Source of the DNA: Notolepis coatsorum
Taxonomy: Eukaryota; Chordata; Actinopteri; Aulopiformes; Paralepididae
DNA: 64,000 nt
Reading direction: 5' to 3'
Assembly (NCBI GenBank): GCA_963971535.1
Contig: OZ020588.1
Location: 123,605,943-123,669,942 of the forward strand
The notes under the pieces were generated by a model that was not told the DNA's origin, ran no database searches, and saw only the letters and a program-made list of their open reading frames with translations. This document shows, piece by piece, positions 10,909 through 22,299 of the stretch (position 1 is the first letter of the stretch; each line of letters starts with the position of its first letter). Both the position numbers and the translations under genes were made by a program.

Positions 10909-11200
10909 GAAAGATTATCCTATAACCTAGTTATATGAATACTGGCTGAGCGTCTCGCTCTTCGCCATTATGAGATATCTCTTATCTCCTAGCACATAAT
11001 GTGCTCACGAAACAACAAATGCACTCACATGCACGTGACCAGGCCACGCCCCTGCGTCCCACTATATGACGCCGGACATGGTCACACTCCACCTTCCTCA
11101 AAGATTTCCAACACTGAAAACCCATCCAAGGGACCTCAGGGCGCTAAGAGCGAGATGCTCAGCCAGTATTCATATAACTAGGTTATAGGATAACCTTTCA
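10909..11200. repeat. Inverted-repeat unit at the DIRS-like left end
   Basis: Bases 10910-10962 and 11147-11200 are reverse complements (ATCCTATAACCTAGTTATAT...GCGTCTCGCTCTT). Between them lies the left copy of the 139-bp terminal repeat (10952-11090) that returns inverted at 19401-19539. It contains a TATA-like ACTATATGAC at 11061. Confidence 0.85.
10952..11090 (+). repeat. DIRS-like inverted terminal repeat, left copy
   Basis: Begins GTCTCGCTCTTCGCC and ends GGACATGGTCACACTCC. Its reverse complement is 19401-19539, the same length with only one or very few differences. Such inverted terminal repeats are a structural mark of DIRS-type retroelements. Confidence 0.88.
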
Positions 11201-11478
11201 TTATATTATCACACTGGCCAATTGCGTCTCGCTCTTCGCCATTATGAGATATGGGGCAGAGCAGACGCGTGGCCCGACAAGTGTACCCCCTGAGGGCCCG
11301 TAAGCCCCAACCAGGGAGGAGGGGAGTCCCGTCCACCCGCCCGTCCTAATGAAGGGGGGGAGGCAGTCAACTCCACCAAAGTGCGAAAAAAGGGGGAGCC
11401 AGACACCCCTGAAAACGCACAGCACAGGCGGGACCACGTGTGACGCAGCACCCCGTGGCACACACCCACACACCCCTG

Positions 11479-11711
11479 CTAGCCCACCAAATGGTGGGAC
11501 GCAGGAGAGGTCCCAGACCTCAGAACCGCCTGGGAGACAGAACCCCCAGTCACGTCCACGAGGTAAAACCTAACAAAGGGACCCGGGGAGGACCAGAAGG
11601 CCGCAGCACAGATGTCCTCCACCGAGGCCCCCCCTAACAGGGCAGCAGCCCGAGGGGGGACCTGTCTAACCAACGTGCAGCTAAGGGCAACGCCCCCGCA
11701 GAACCAACGTG
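11479..11711 (-). pseudogene. Tyrosine recombinase, C-terminal part (DIRS-like)
   Basis: The minus-strand frame reads RAAALLGGASVEDICAAAFW then FVRFYLVDVTGGSV and stops at 11479-11481. The block VEDICAAAxWxxPxxFVRFYxxDV is the conserved end of the recombinase of fish DIRS elements, with the catalytic Tyr in FVRFY. The enzyme joins the circular cDNA to the genome. The N-terminal part lies on the other side of the L1, at 15983-15693. Confidence 0.8.
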
Positions 11712-11723
11712 ACAGGTGCTGCT
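11712..11723. repeat. L1 target-site duplication, left copy
   Basis: ACAGGTGCTGCT, repeated at 15681-15692. It marks the L1 insertion into the DIRS-like element and fixes both ends of the LINE. Confidence 0.9.
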
Positions 11724-12365
11724 GGAAAAAAGAAAGTGCTTACACTGATGAAAAACAAACAGGTTGATGTGGCTTTTTTAAGCAAAACGCACTTATTAGT
11801 GGAAGACAATGTAATGCTAGTGGACAAAATATATCATAACATTAGCTACTCATCTTTTGGAACGAGATCCCGTGGGGTTGCTATAGTCGCGAAATGGAAG
11901 TTGAATATTGAATTGTTGGACGTATGGTCTGATGTGGATGGTCGAGTAACCATAGCTAAAATAAAATACAGCAACAGGAAAATCGCGTTGGTAGCGGCAT
12001 ATTCCCCAAATCTTTACGACACCAACTTCTACGCTACACTCACTAGAGCAATGTTGAACCTTCCCGAGTATTCATTTATAATTGGCGCGGATTTTAATGC
12101 TATTTGGGATCCCGTGATGGATAAATCTAATCCCACCATTTCCAATGATCAGAAACATGCATCTAATGCACTAAAGGATTGGGCCAAGAATACAGGTGTA
12201 AATTACCTATGGCGATTACTCAACCCAACGGCCCGAGAGTACTCTTTTCGCTCTGCAAGACACAAGAAATTTTCCAGAATAGATTATGTTTTTGCATCCC
12301 CAAGACTATTTGATAATTATGACGTGGACATGGTGCCCAATCAGATCACAGCTACTTACTCATGA
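11724..12365 (+). pseudogene. L1 ORF2 endonuclease domain
   Basis: Apurinic-type endonuclease that nicks target DNA. Visible are FLSKTHL (the family has ETH, so the metal-binding Glu is changed to Lys), IIGADFNAIWDP and FSRIDYVFAS. The frame ends at 12363-12365 before the SDH motif, and the sequence continues in the next frame with RAPRWRFN. The first residues of the domain are missing through 5' truncation. Confidence 0.8.
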
Positions 12366-12685
12366 AAGGTTCATTTGGTAGACTGTCATCCCGAGCCCCA
12401 AGATGGCGATTTAACTCGACACTGCTGAAAAACAATGAATACATTATACAATTCAAAGTTGAACTTATTAAATTCCTGCGGAGTAATGCGGATTCGGTAC
12501 AGGACCCCAGAATGTTATGGATGTCGGTAAAGGGTTTTATCAAGGATTACACGACAGGCTTTTCCTCCAACCTACGCAAGAATCGTTGTTCAAAATTGGT
12601 AGAGCTGGAAACGCTTTACTCGTCGTTATTCTCCTCTTTACAATACAACTACTCGGTTCAATTGGAGTCTCAAATAAAGTGTTAA
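12362..12685 (+). pseudogene. L1 ORF2 linker between endonuclease and RT
   Basis: Continuation of the former ORF2 in another frame: APRWRFNSTLLKNNEYI, then SVKGFIKDYTTGFSSNLRK. A further shift before 12685 moves the reading frame to that of the RT (next entry). Confidence 0.7.
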
Positions 12686-14205
12686 AAAAAGAGATTAACT
12701 CCATTTTAAGACAACAATCTGAATTTCAAATACGTAGCACAAGACAACATTATTACTTTCATGGTTCTAAACCAAGTCACCTACTAGCTATGAAGATACG
12801 ATACAACGCAAAATTTGCAGATATCCCTACTATTAAGGACCAACAAGAACTTGTTACAGACCCCAAAAAAATTTACGAGACTTTCAAAGAGTTTTACTCC
12901 AACTTGTATAAATCAGAAATGGTTTTCGATCAAAATAAACTGGATACATTTCTTAATCAAATTAACCTACCTAAACTCTCAATGGAAGACGCTAAACAGT
13001 TAGATACACCTATTACATTAGAGGAACTTAGGGAGGCTATATCTGAAATGCAAATTGGTAAGGCTCCTGGTTGGGATGGTATACCACCAGAACTGTACCT
13101 CTCATGTTGGGATGTAATTGGACCCCTATTACTTGATATGATTTTATACTCAATCAAAGAGGGGAACTTCCCCAGGGACGTCAATATGGCACTCATAACT
13201 GTCCTCCTTAAAAAGGACAAAGAACCCACCGAATGTGGTAGTTATAGACCCTTAAGTCTCCTCGGAACCGATCTCAAGCTGTATGCTAAGGTACTAGCCA
13301 TCAGACTTCAAAAGCATATGACATCTTTAGTTCATCCTGATCAGACTGGCTTTATAAAAGGCCGCCTGATCACAGATAATATAAGACGGTTACTACATGT
13401 ATTAGACGCCAGCAAGGATGCCATTCCACCTACAGCTGTATTATCCTTGGATGCGATGAAAGCTTTTGATAGGTTGGAATGGTCTTATTTATGGGCAGTA
13501 CTCAGAAAGATGGGGTTAGGAAACGGATTCATTAATATGATAAAAGTATTATACAAAGACCCATCGGCCATGATTATAACAGGTAAAATCACCTCCTCAC
13601 TCTTTCCTGTGTCGCGCTCATCCAGACAGGGTTGCCCTCTTAGTCCCGGACTATTTGCTCTATCCATAGAGCCTTTAGCACAGTATATAAGACAATCTCA
13701 ATCTATAGAGCCAATCTCAATTAAGGGCACACAGCATCATATTAGTTTATATGCGGACGACTTAATATTGTTCATGCAAAACCCTACCACCTCACTGCCT
13801 CATCTTCTCAAGCTGATTGATGATTTTGGCAATCTATCAGGATTTAGGATAAACTGGCCAAAATCGGCCTTCCTCCCACTTAATGTCTCTGCGAAGACTA
13901 CAATCCTTCCAGGAAGTATACCAATGGTAGAACACTTTAGATGTCTTGGAGTTGAAATATTCCCTACTATATGCCAAACGGTGAAGTATAATTATACAAG
14001 ACTCCAAGATAGGATCACAAATGACTTTGACAGGTGGTCAAAACTTAAAAACGCAGTACAGGCCCGAGTATCAATAGTTAAGATGGATGTTTTACCTAGA
14101 ATCAACTTATTTAGTTCAATGTTACCGTTACCTCCCCCTGATGGTTACTGGAAAAAATTACACTCCACTGCATATACATTTATTTGGAACAACAAACCTC
14201 CATGA
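12640..14205 (+). pseudogene. L1 ORF2 reverse transcriptase
   Basis: Open frame with the full RT palm and fingers: GKAPGWDGIPPELY, YRPLSLLGTDLKLYAKVLA, HPDQTGFIKGR, SLDAMKAFDRLEW (first catalytic Asp), SRQGCPLSPGLFAL, YADDLILF (near 13749, catalytic DD) and FRCLGVEIFP. It ends at a TGA (14203-14205) where the minus-strand copy has CGT (Arg, in PPRIKR). The RT itself looks unbroken, making this the best preserved part of the element. Confidence 0.88.
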
Positions 14206-15441
14206 ATAAAAAGATCCACCGTACAGAGAAACAAAGCCGACGGAGGTTTAGCATTTCCAGACTTCTACCACTATTTTAAAGCGTTCTCTTTAAGACCACT
14301 GATCACCGGGTTTGATTCTCAAGCATCTGTATCCTGGAGAACATTAGAAGAAAACATAGTGGCACCACATAGACTGCAGGATATAGTATACACCAAATTA
14401 TCAATTAAGCAATGCGACTTGAAATTTGGTCCTCTTATTACACATGTAATTCAGATATGGCGTGACACACAGAAAAAATGCACTAACCCACATAAATGGC
14501 ATAGCCATACTCCCCTATTCAATAACAATGCACTCCTTATTGCACAACGACCTATCAGATATCCCAAATGGGAAAAGCAAGACATACATACATTGGGAGA
14601 TATCTTCAACGAACGGGGTTTCTGTAGCTATCATGAAATTTATAACAAATTTAACCTCACCAACTCAACTTATTATTTCTATATACAGTTATTAGCAACT
14701 TTGAAGGCTCATGGAGTCCCATTAAAGATACCACTTGAGCACCACAGATATCACAAATTCTTCTATGAAAGGGAGACATCGAGAGGCTTCGTATCAGACT
14801 TTTATCATCTCTTACTTACTTCTTCGTATGGAGTCCTCCCCCTAGACTCTGTCTGGAGGAGGGATATACCAGACTTGGAAGTGGATTTTGATTGGCAAGA
14901 AATCTGGGCAAACATTTGACTAGCGTCACGCAACCCGGATCATCAACAGATTAATCTTAATTATATTCATAGGACTTACCTGACTCCTATAAGATTGAAC
15001 CGAATGGGGCTTAAACAAGACTCTCTATGCTCCTTGTGTTCAAGGGGCGATATCGGTACATTTATACATATGTACTGGGAATGCCCCCCTGTTAAGATAT
15101 TCTGGGAAAAAGTAACCACGCAATTATCAGATTTTTTTTTTCTGAACATACCTGTACTGCCTTCTGTATTGTTGTTGAATGGTGTTTCTCAAATAGCAGC
15201 TACTAAACAGTTAAAGAGACTAATTTTGTCCGGTCTTACGGCTGCTAAAAAGCTGATAGCATCACGCTGGATTCAACCGGATAAAATGTGCCTAAAGGTA
15301 TGGGCTCTTACTTATCTCGATGTGATTTATCTAGAGATATCTACGGCAAGAATTGTAGGTGTCAATGAAGCCAGCATTGCAATTTGGTTAGAAGTGGTGG
15401 AGAGAATAAAGGTTAGCATATTAATTGTAATCCTTGGTTAG
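14206..15441 (+). pseudogene. L1 ORF2 C-terminal region
   Basis: The same frame continues after the TGA at 14203, through QRNKADGGLAFPDF, to a second TGA at 14917-14919, and onward through a Cys/His-containing block (CSLCSRGDIGTFIHMYWEC, near 15028-15085) to the stop at 15439-15441. That Cys block is the zinc-knuckle-like part of L1 C-termini. At the second stop the other copy in the window encodes Arg with CGA, so this stop fits a CGA to TGA change. Confidence 0.85.
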
Positions 15442-15680
15442 AAGCGAAATAATGGATGGATTATCCAAGGGGGGTCCTGGGGGGGGGGGGAAGAAGAGCG
15501 AGTAAGAGCATATGTATGTATTGTATTGTATTGCAAGTATAATGTATATATCTCGTAAACTACATTTATATTGATTCAAATATTAGAATGTATAATCCTG
15601 TGATTTATTGTGGATATTTACTGTAATGCTTGTGTGTCTAGTTTTATGTCATGTCAAAAAAATTATAAAAAGATTTGTTC
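15442..15680 (+). other. L1 3' untranslated region
   Basis: Follows the ORF2 stop, contains a run of G (15479-15490) and ends with ...AATTATAAAAAGATTTGTTC before the target duplication. The minus-strand copy has a corresponding GC-rich run (CCCCCCTCCCGGACCCCCC, 40971-40989). Confidence 0.8.
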
Positions 15681-15692
15681 ACAGGTGCTGCT

Positions 15693-15983
15693 TGGACAGC
15701 GCCTCACCCGCGCAAGGGCCACCGTAACAAACAAACTGTTGAACGGAAGCCCTGAGAGCCCGAGTCCTGAGGTAAACCCCCAGTGCACGGACAGGACACG
15801 ACAGGTGAAGGCCCGCCTCCAACTCACTAGTGTGAGGAGGCGGACGAACGCCTGAACCACAATATCCCTGGAGTGAAAAGAGCTCCGGATATTCTTTGGC
15901 ACGAAGACTGGATTAGGCCTCAGAGTCGCACCGCTATCGGCCGAATAGACAGGCCGCACCGAGAGAGCACACAGCTCACCCAC
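15693..15983 (-). pseudogene. Tyrosine recombinase, N-terminal/central part (DIRS-like)
   Basis: Minus-strand frame: TSAKRVGELCALSV (the Arg box of tyrosine recombinases, here shifted between overlapping frames), LRPNPVFVPKNIRSSFHSRD, and CRVLSVHWGF. Fish DIRS recombinases have the equivalent blocks in this order. The rest of the enzyme lies at 11711-11479; the L1 split the gene. Internal frameshifts are present. Confidence 0.75.
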
Positions 15984-16559
15984 GCGCTAAGCGGAGGTGA
16001 TGGCCAAAAGGAATGCGGCCTGATCCAATGACAGCTGATCCAATGGCGCCTGCTCAAGAGGCTCAAGCGGGGCCTCCGACAACCGGCCCAGGACCAGTTG
16101 GAGGTCCCACTCGGAGACAGAGAACGTTCCACAGGCTTGAGACGCCGAGCGCCAAGCAGGAATGTTTCACGAGAGGGTGGCTGAACAATGTTCTGCCCCC
16201 ACACTCGACCATACACCACTCCCCAGCGTAAGCCGCGGTAGAGGACGGAGCGTGCGCATACCGGATAGCGTCACCCACAGAATAGTCAAGACGCATCCCG
16301 ACCAGATTCACACTGCAATGCAGCCAAGCCTGGAGGCTGCCCCAGAACAGGAGGCAGAACAGAGTTCCACGTGCCTGAGAGAGGGCCCGCGGTGACCACA
16401 GAACAGGCCACGGCGGGGCCACCAAGAGCTGAATCAGGGCCGGGGACCACACAGCTGAGCTCCGGCCCGGCACGACCAGGATCAAGTCCCGCGCTCCCGA
16501 CATACCCGCCCCAACAGCTGAGCTATCAGGTGTAAGGGGGGGGAATGCGTACAGAATGA

Positions 16560-17350
16560 GGCACCACCTGCCTGGTATGAGACCTGATGATCTACCCTGA
16601 CCGGCCAAGGGCCAGAACGTCATCCAGGGTAGAATAAAATTTGTAACCCCCGACGATGCAAAGGCCCCAGCGCGGTCTCCACACACTTGGTGAAGATGCG
16701 GGGAGCCAGAGAGTAGCCAAACGGCAGCCTCTGGTACCCGTACGTTAAGTCCTGCAAAGGAAGCGTAGGTAAGCCCTAGGATGGAAGATCGGGATGCGAA
16801 TACGCATCCTACAGGTCTATGGAGGTGAACCAGTCCCCCACCTGACAGTGCCTAACAGGCGGGAGACGGTCAACATTCTGAATCTTCCATGGGACAGGAC
16901 AGGTCCAGTATGGGTCTGATCCCCCCCCCCCCCCAGTTTCTCGGGTACCAGAGAATACCGGGAGGAAACGCCACGCATCGCGTCCTCCTTTGGGACCACG
17001 ACGATGGCTTGCTTCGCCAACAGAGATTGGATCTCATCGGCCGGAGCTGTCACCGCTGCTGACCCTGACAGCAGGGTCTGTACCAAACCTGAAAACGGAG
17101 GGTGGGGTTGTGCAAACTGCAACACAAGCCCCCGCCTCAACGTTCTCCCCATCCACCTCGACATATGGCATTGCTGTAGCCATATGTGATGATAATCCCA
17201 AAGCGCACCCGCCGCCAACTGGCGCTGGTCCGCCAGGAACTGTAGATAGGAGGCCCGGTCCCACCCGCTGTGCGTTCCCAACCCTGGACTCGCCAACCGC
17301 GCGAGCAGGGCGTCTCGCGGAGCCGGGATATCGCACCCTGACACTACCAA
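16560..17350 (-). pseudogene. DIRS-like reverse transcriptase
   Basis: The minus-strand frame from 17350 carries TLRRGLVLQFAQPHPPFSGL, then LLAKQAIVVVPKEDAMRG and SSRYSLVPEK, which match the N-terminal part of the RT of DIRS retroelements. A C-run at 16921-16934 shifts the frame. Beyond it the palm continues in other frames to TLDD (the catalytic pair is at 16619-16627). Fish relatives have YLDDWLV here, so the first position is changed. Not functional. Confidence 0.78.
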
Positions 17351-18140
17351 GGGGGGACCCCGACAGAAAGGGCCGGTCTGATACGGGGAGAGCGGCCATC
17401 ACACTTGGTGACATAAGCTCCCCCACTGAACATCTCCCCGGCATGGACTGCTGAGGATAGCCTGCTCTGCAGTTGGACATGCAAGGCGTGTGGTCCCCAC
17501 ACTGCCCGATAGGGTGGGTTCCTACACACCGTAGCCCTGCAGTGATATTACTACCACCCAAACCACACGTGCCTGACTGACCACCGCCGGTCTTCCGGCC
17601 GTGGGAGGCACTAACGTGATACCCGGCCTGGCGAGGGCGGGGCTGGGGAAACTCACACTGCGACCTCCTGGGCCTCGATTTCCCCCGCTGACAACCTTCG
17701 TCGTTGACATACACAACACCAGGCTCACCAAACACAGATGGAGAACGTGTGGCGTGGGAGCCGCTTGACAGCACAGCATTCTCATAGGCAGACCCAGGCC
17801 CAGCCAGCAACTGGGTGTCAGCCCCTGTCCCCATGAGAAGCGAAACGTGGGGCCGCTTGCGCTTCGCTGAAGGCACGCGGCCCGCAGCCAAAGGGAACAA
17901 ATCAGAGCCCGTATCCCGCTGGTGTTGGGGGGGGGGAGTGACCGGAGAGCGTGCTAGACACAGCTAGACGGCGACGTTTTTTTAGGGCGTGCTCATCTAA
18001 TGTAGCCGATTCCTCGGCCGCCAAGGCTGTCGGCCTTGTGATCACCTGTTGTCTTTGTGCCCAGGGTACCTCAGGTGGGGGAAACATGGCCGCTTGTTGG
18101 GGGCCTCGCCACAGCCGCTGGCGAGGCCGCACCCTCACCT
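17351..18140 (-). pseudogene. DIRS-like gag region
   Basis: Upstream of the RT on the minus strand there are GC-rich open frames with basic and Pro-rich content (one opens at 17900 with ...VPSAKRKRPHVSLL; another lies at 18138-17902). Position and composition fit the gag-type first ORF of DIRS elements, but I see no diagnostic motif, so this is inferred from order only. Confidence 0.4.
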
Positions 18141-19400
18141 CTGGCTGCGCGGTGTGAGGCCTAGGTCAAATACCGCCTGCGCTCCTGCAGAAAGACCAAA
18201 AGTCCCTCTGCGGAGAGGGGAGCCCTGAGGAGGGAAAACCTTCTATCCTCCTCAAGGGGAGACTGTTCCAACCAAAGATGTCTGTGAACAAGCGTTGACA
18301 GCATCCTAGCCCTCCCTGCGGTTATAGCTTGCGGCTAAGTCAAAAGCTGAGTAACCTCAAAACCTTGCGTGATGTTTTGACGTCGACTGGCCCTAAGGCC
18401 CCACCACCCGACACCATTTTTGACAGAAAAAACAGCAATTTGAACAATGTTGCCAGTCGCTGCTAATTCTATACCACAGCGGTATAGGCTTTATCAGCCC
18501 ACCAGCCACCTGCCAGGCCGACTCGCCTCATGGCGTTGGCCGGGCGGTACACTGTTCCACCATGTCAGAGGCAAAGGACTGATGCCACCTGCTTCACTAA
18601 GCACGGAACACCAGTGGTGGCTGCAGACCAAAGTCTACTACTAGTGAAGCACTGCCTCACTAGTAGGCATGCAGCAACCTCCACTGTGGTGTGCACCCAT
18701 GAAGGGGCAAATGAATAAATGAACGAAACTCTATCAACATATTGCAGAATGGGCTAGCCCATACACACAATTGTTAAGGGGATGCAGACCAGAGAAAAAC
18801 ACCAGTCCTGTCCACACCAAGGACCCCCATTTTCAATTCATAGATTCACAAAAAGCACACCAGCCCTGAGCCTCAGACCATCCACCCATGTAAATGGTAA
18901 ACAAGCCCCTGTTAAACCCCCAACATTAGACACCGATTGACCGTCAGCATGAATGGTTAAGAGGAGGGAAGACCTTTTAGTAAAGACAGCCCTCGGCGGG
19001 GAACAAAGGAACGGCGTCCCAGCATTAGCCACGCGTTCAAGGATAGTTGGGAAAACACCCAAAACAGACTCATGACGACCATGTTTTCCCAAATATCCTG
19101 CCCCTCACGGGACAACGAGCAGTATTACTCATGCTAGTATCAATGCCTGACAACGCAGGCCTTACCTGTGCACGACTTAGCTCGACTGCTAACCGTCGCG
19201 CGACGTCCCTCAGTCCGCTCTCACGAGACGAGGAAAACCCAGGACAGGCCCGTTGCTCTGTTTAGGATGTGCCGAGAAGATTCCAGGGGCTGGCGAACTT
19301 CTGGCGAATACCCAACATTGTGTAAATTCTCCCTGTGTTTCATAACAGCTAGTTCACGGAGTGCACTGCTACTCCCGTGTTGGAAACAAAAAGAGGACGT
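18141..19400 (-). other. Leader region of the DIRS-like element with MITE copy
   Basis: No coding frame I can support. Bases 18738-18840 (CATATTGCAGAATGGG...ACACAATTGTTAAGGGGATGCAGACCAGAGAAA, ending CCCATTTTCAATTCATA) match the right arm of the palindromic MITE at 53095-53403, so a fragment of that MITE sits here. Confidence 0.55.
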
Positions 19401-19539
19401 GGAGTGTGACCATGTCTGGCGTCATATAGTGGGACGCAGGGGCGTGGCCTGGTCACGTGCATGTGAGTGCATTTGTTGTTTCGTGAGCACATTATGTGCT
19501 AGGAGATAAGAGATATCTCATAATGGCGAAGAGCGAGAC
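19401..19539 (-). repeat. DIRS-like inverted terminal repeat, right copy
   Basis: Reverse complement of 10952-11090, of equal length. Just outside, GATTGGCCAGTATGATAAT mirrors the left outer sequence TATTATCACACTGGCCAAT (11204-11222). Confidence 0.88.
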
Positions 19540-19554
19540 ACGATTGGCCAGTAT

Positions 19555-19917
19555 GATAATAAACTATCTGTACTGACAGAACTTAAGTAATTAGTTATTT
19601 GAATTCCTGAACAAATTCTGTGATGTGATATGTGCCCTGGGTTTTGAATTGAGTTTTCCAAAATAAACAAATATTTTTCTGAAAACCAATAAGCAATATA
19701 TCATTGTATTGTACTGAGCAATATATCATTGTATTGTACTAAGCTGAAAACATTGATAGGTCACTGTTGCGTCTGGTACTCTAGCGAGTGCCAGCACTTA
19801 AAGCAGTGTTCTGACTATTGCAACAGTGTCGTGTTCATGTGTTCAGATTCACGTTACGGCATATGGCCGAATGTGACGTTGACGTTACGATGCATGTGTC
19901 TCAGTTGAGTAAACACC
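19555..19917. other. Unassigned stretch with a short tandem repeat
   Basis: Contains two adjacent copies of GAGCAATATATCATTGTATTGTACT or close variants (about 19690-19740). No gene. Confidence 0.4.
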
Positions 19918-20893
19918 GTAACACATTGGGCGCCGGGGGTTGTGCCCATCATTGTACCCAGTCTGCCACCGTTGAAAGCCTATGGAGATGTTTACCTTCT
20001 TTGCAGGGCTATAACTTTTTAAATTGTATTACTATATTGACATTACTATGGCCCATTCAACATCGATTATCTATCGTTCAGGATGTGGGAACATTATATT
20101 TTTTCATTTATACATTGTTGTGTTAATACCGCCTAGAATATAAGTATGTTTTCAACACAATGGGGACGAACAACAGATATATCCGTGTTTCTATTCCACC
20201 CGTTGTGGACATGGCAAGTTGTTATTGCTTTTATTCCATTCCTGTAGCTTGGATTACGTTTTGCATCGCAGATTTCACTATGCAATAAGGGGATTTATCA
20301 TCAGCCAATCGATATATCGATCTACCAGCTGGCGATCGATGACGGGGAAATGCTCGGGGGGATCCCACCGGCCCACGGTAAGATCTTGTTCACGTAAAGT
20401 ACACCCCGATCGGGCCTTGTTTTGATAGCCATCCATCCGATCGGCCTATGTGGCTAGTTAGACGAACACGGTTATTGGTAATCAATAATAAGAAACGACG
20501 TCCCCCCCCCCCCCCCTTTCATGCATAAATGCTTGAGGATCGTACCGATCATATGCAGTTTGAGATTTAACTGTAGCATCTGTAAAACGGAAATGCCATT
20601 GGATATAACGTTAGCAGCTATTAGCCCTATATCTAGCCTTCCAGAAAATATACTAGACCAAATCCCGTATAACGCTTATATTCACGGCGCTATAAAATGA
20701 GAACGTATTGATGATTTTTTTTTCTTTAAGCCATTTTGAAGGAATGGTTTATGGACTCAATTGACAATGAGAATGGACAGATAGCAATACTATAAATAAT
20801 AGATTTAGCTCTACAAACAGCCCCACGTCTGTTTATATTTCCCGGTCCTCTTGAGATTAATTAGACTCATCCCAGTGGCCGCCAATGTGTTAA
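19918..20893. mobile_element. Second TTAA-type element, related to 1938-2951
   Basis: The left end GTAACACATTGGGCGCC (TTAA changed to GTAA) and the right end, on the minus strand, TTAACACATTGGCGGCC (from 20893) match the ends of the 1938-2951 element. The interior is alignable by eye: 20165-20260 with 1958-2060, and 20320-20440 with 2255-2410 (shared CCGATCGG). No transposase is recognisable. Confidence 0.5.
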
Positions 20894-21605
20894 GGTTTTC
20901 TGCTGTAATTCCAAAAACGAGAGTTATAGGCCCTGACGCATATGATAGATTACCGATTGGCGTTTCTTTCCTATACACGCTATATTAAAAAATTCAAATG
21001 TATATGATCGGTATACATTATGCTTCATCATGCGTGAAGGAAAGGGGGGGGGTCGTGTATAATTCCTTGATCATCAGTAACAGCTTTATTTAGTATGGGT
21101 TGATATGTTGAGCAGATGGTTTGCAGTGAAATTAATAAACAATCGGGCTGAAAATAATGTTATATTCCTCTTACCGTTCGCCGATGAGACTGGAGGAAAA
21201 ATATCCCAATTATTCGATCTCCTACATCCATTTCCGGTTTGTATGGCGCAATAAACGCCGAAATCATATTGCTTATTGCGTTTAGAAATCGATCGAAATG
21301 CACTCGAGTGTTTGTCTGGATCCACGTAACAAGATATGACTGCCGGAGGGATTTCTTCGACGCACCGATCGCCACTTCCGGTTTTGGCGAGAGTGTAACT
21401 CGCCCGACCATCCACCAGGCGGCGGTATTGAGGCGTTGCAATCTCATACAGGGTGCCGCTGCAGTCCAGAGGGAGGCTGGATGAATTATGAATGCCATGG
21501 CGTAAAAATGAAATATTGATCCCAAAAACGATTTACGCCGTTGTTGGCGTTCAACGCATGGCGGGCAATAACGACTTACGCCGTTCTTGGCAACCAATGT
21601 GTTAA
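20894..21605. mobile_element. Fragment with a third TTAA-type end
   Basis: The minus strand from 21605 reads TTAACACATTGGTTGCCAAGAACG, then GTTGAACGCCAACAACG, like the start of the 1938 element. No partner end is seen to the left, so it is a truncated copy. Two overlapping minus-strand open frames (21612-21160 and 21415-21086) have no domain I recognise. Confidence 0.4.
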
Positions 21606-22299
21606 GCTCCAACAGCGTGTTGTCTGATTATTCCAGCATAACAGTCACATGGCATGAAGCTCTGTGGCCCATATATGAATGTTGAATATGATGCATATTG
21701 ATCAATATTCATTGTTTTTTATTACTATTTCAATGTTTTGGGGAGATTTCTGTTTTTGTAACATGGCTGTATTGAAAGAAATCGTGTTTGAATAAAATGA
21801 CCAGTAACAGTCAACATGTAAACGGTAACCATGGCCAAAACATTTACATCATCTGAGTATACCTTTTTAAACAGTATCATAAATGTTGTATTTTTAATGT
21901 ATTGTCATCACATTTACAGTTACATTTGCAGTCAAGGAGTAGGAGAACACATTCAGTTGCATTATTATCCATGGGATATTGGTTATAATGGTCATATTGC
22001 CTTTTAAATTAAGATTATGTACCAGGCGAGGGTACAAATTTATGCTTTCCTTCATTGTATCTCCATTTACTCTGGAATGGTAATAGATGTGGATTCACAT
22101 GTCCTAGCTTGTTAACTATCAAAGGAGACCAGACACATGCATATAGGCCTTATGGTTCAGGAGCTATCATGATTCATTTGGGGCATGTAATTTCGGACAG
22201 GAAGCCTAAAAAATATGCTTGGTAGTGTTATAAAAGATGTGATAGCACACATTTGGAGGCAACTGCTGCATTGCTATCACATCGTTTCTAGCAGCAGGG
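21606..22299. other. AT-rich stretch, nothing recognised
   Basis: No supported gene, RNA or repeat. Confidence 0.35.

Larger units (their letters stand above)
11724..15680 (+). mobile_element. L1/Tx1-type LINE, 5'-truncated
   Basis: A 3957-bp L1-like copy with a 12-bp target duplication at both ends. It lacks ORF1 and the start of ORF2. ORF2 pieces run from the endonuclease to the C-terminal region and are followed by a 3' UTR of about 240 bp with a G-run (15479-15490). Several frameshifts and two in-frame TGA stops show that it is inactive. A second copy of the same family lies on the minus strand at 40775-52218. Confidence 0.92.
11201..19554 (-). mobile_element. DIRS-like tyrosine-recombinase retroelement, split by L1
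   Basis: Minus-strand order from right to left: inverted repeat (19539-19401), leader and gag-like region (about 18140-17350), reverse transcriptase (17350-16560), tyrosine recombinase (15983-15693, continued at 11711-11479), then a GC-rich end with a second partial terminal repeat at 11213-11257 (CACTGGCCAATTGCGTCTCG). Without the 3957-bp L1 and its target duplication, the body is about 4.4 kb. The coding frames are full of shifts and stops, so the copy is dead. The family call follows from RT and recombinase motifs together with the inverted repeats. Confidence 0.8.

Noticed and set aside
11213..19549. CACTA/EnSpm DNA transposon, because the ends read CACTGGCC
   Set aside because: The interior encodes DIRS-type RT and tyrosine recombinase motifs and the repeats are long and inverted; no EnSpm transposase is seen.
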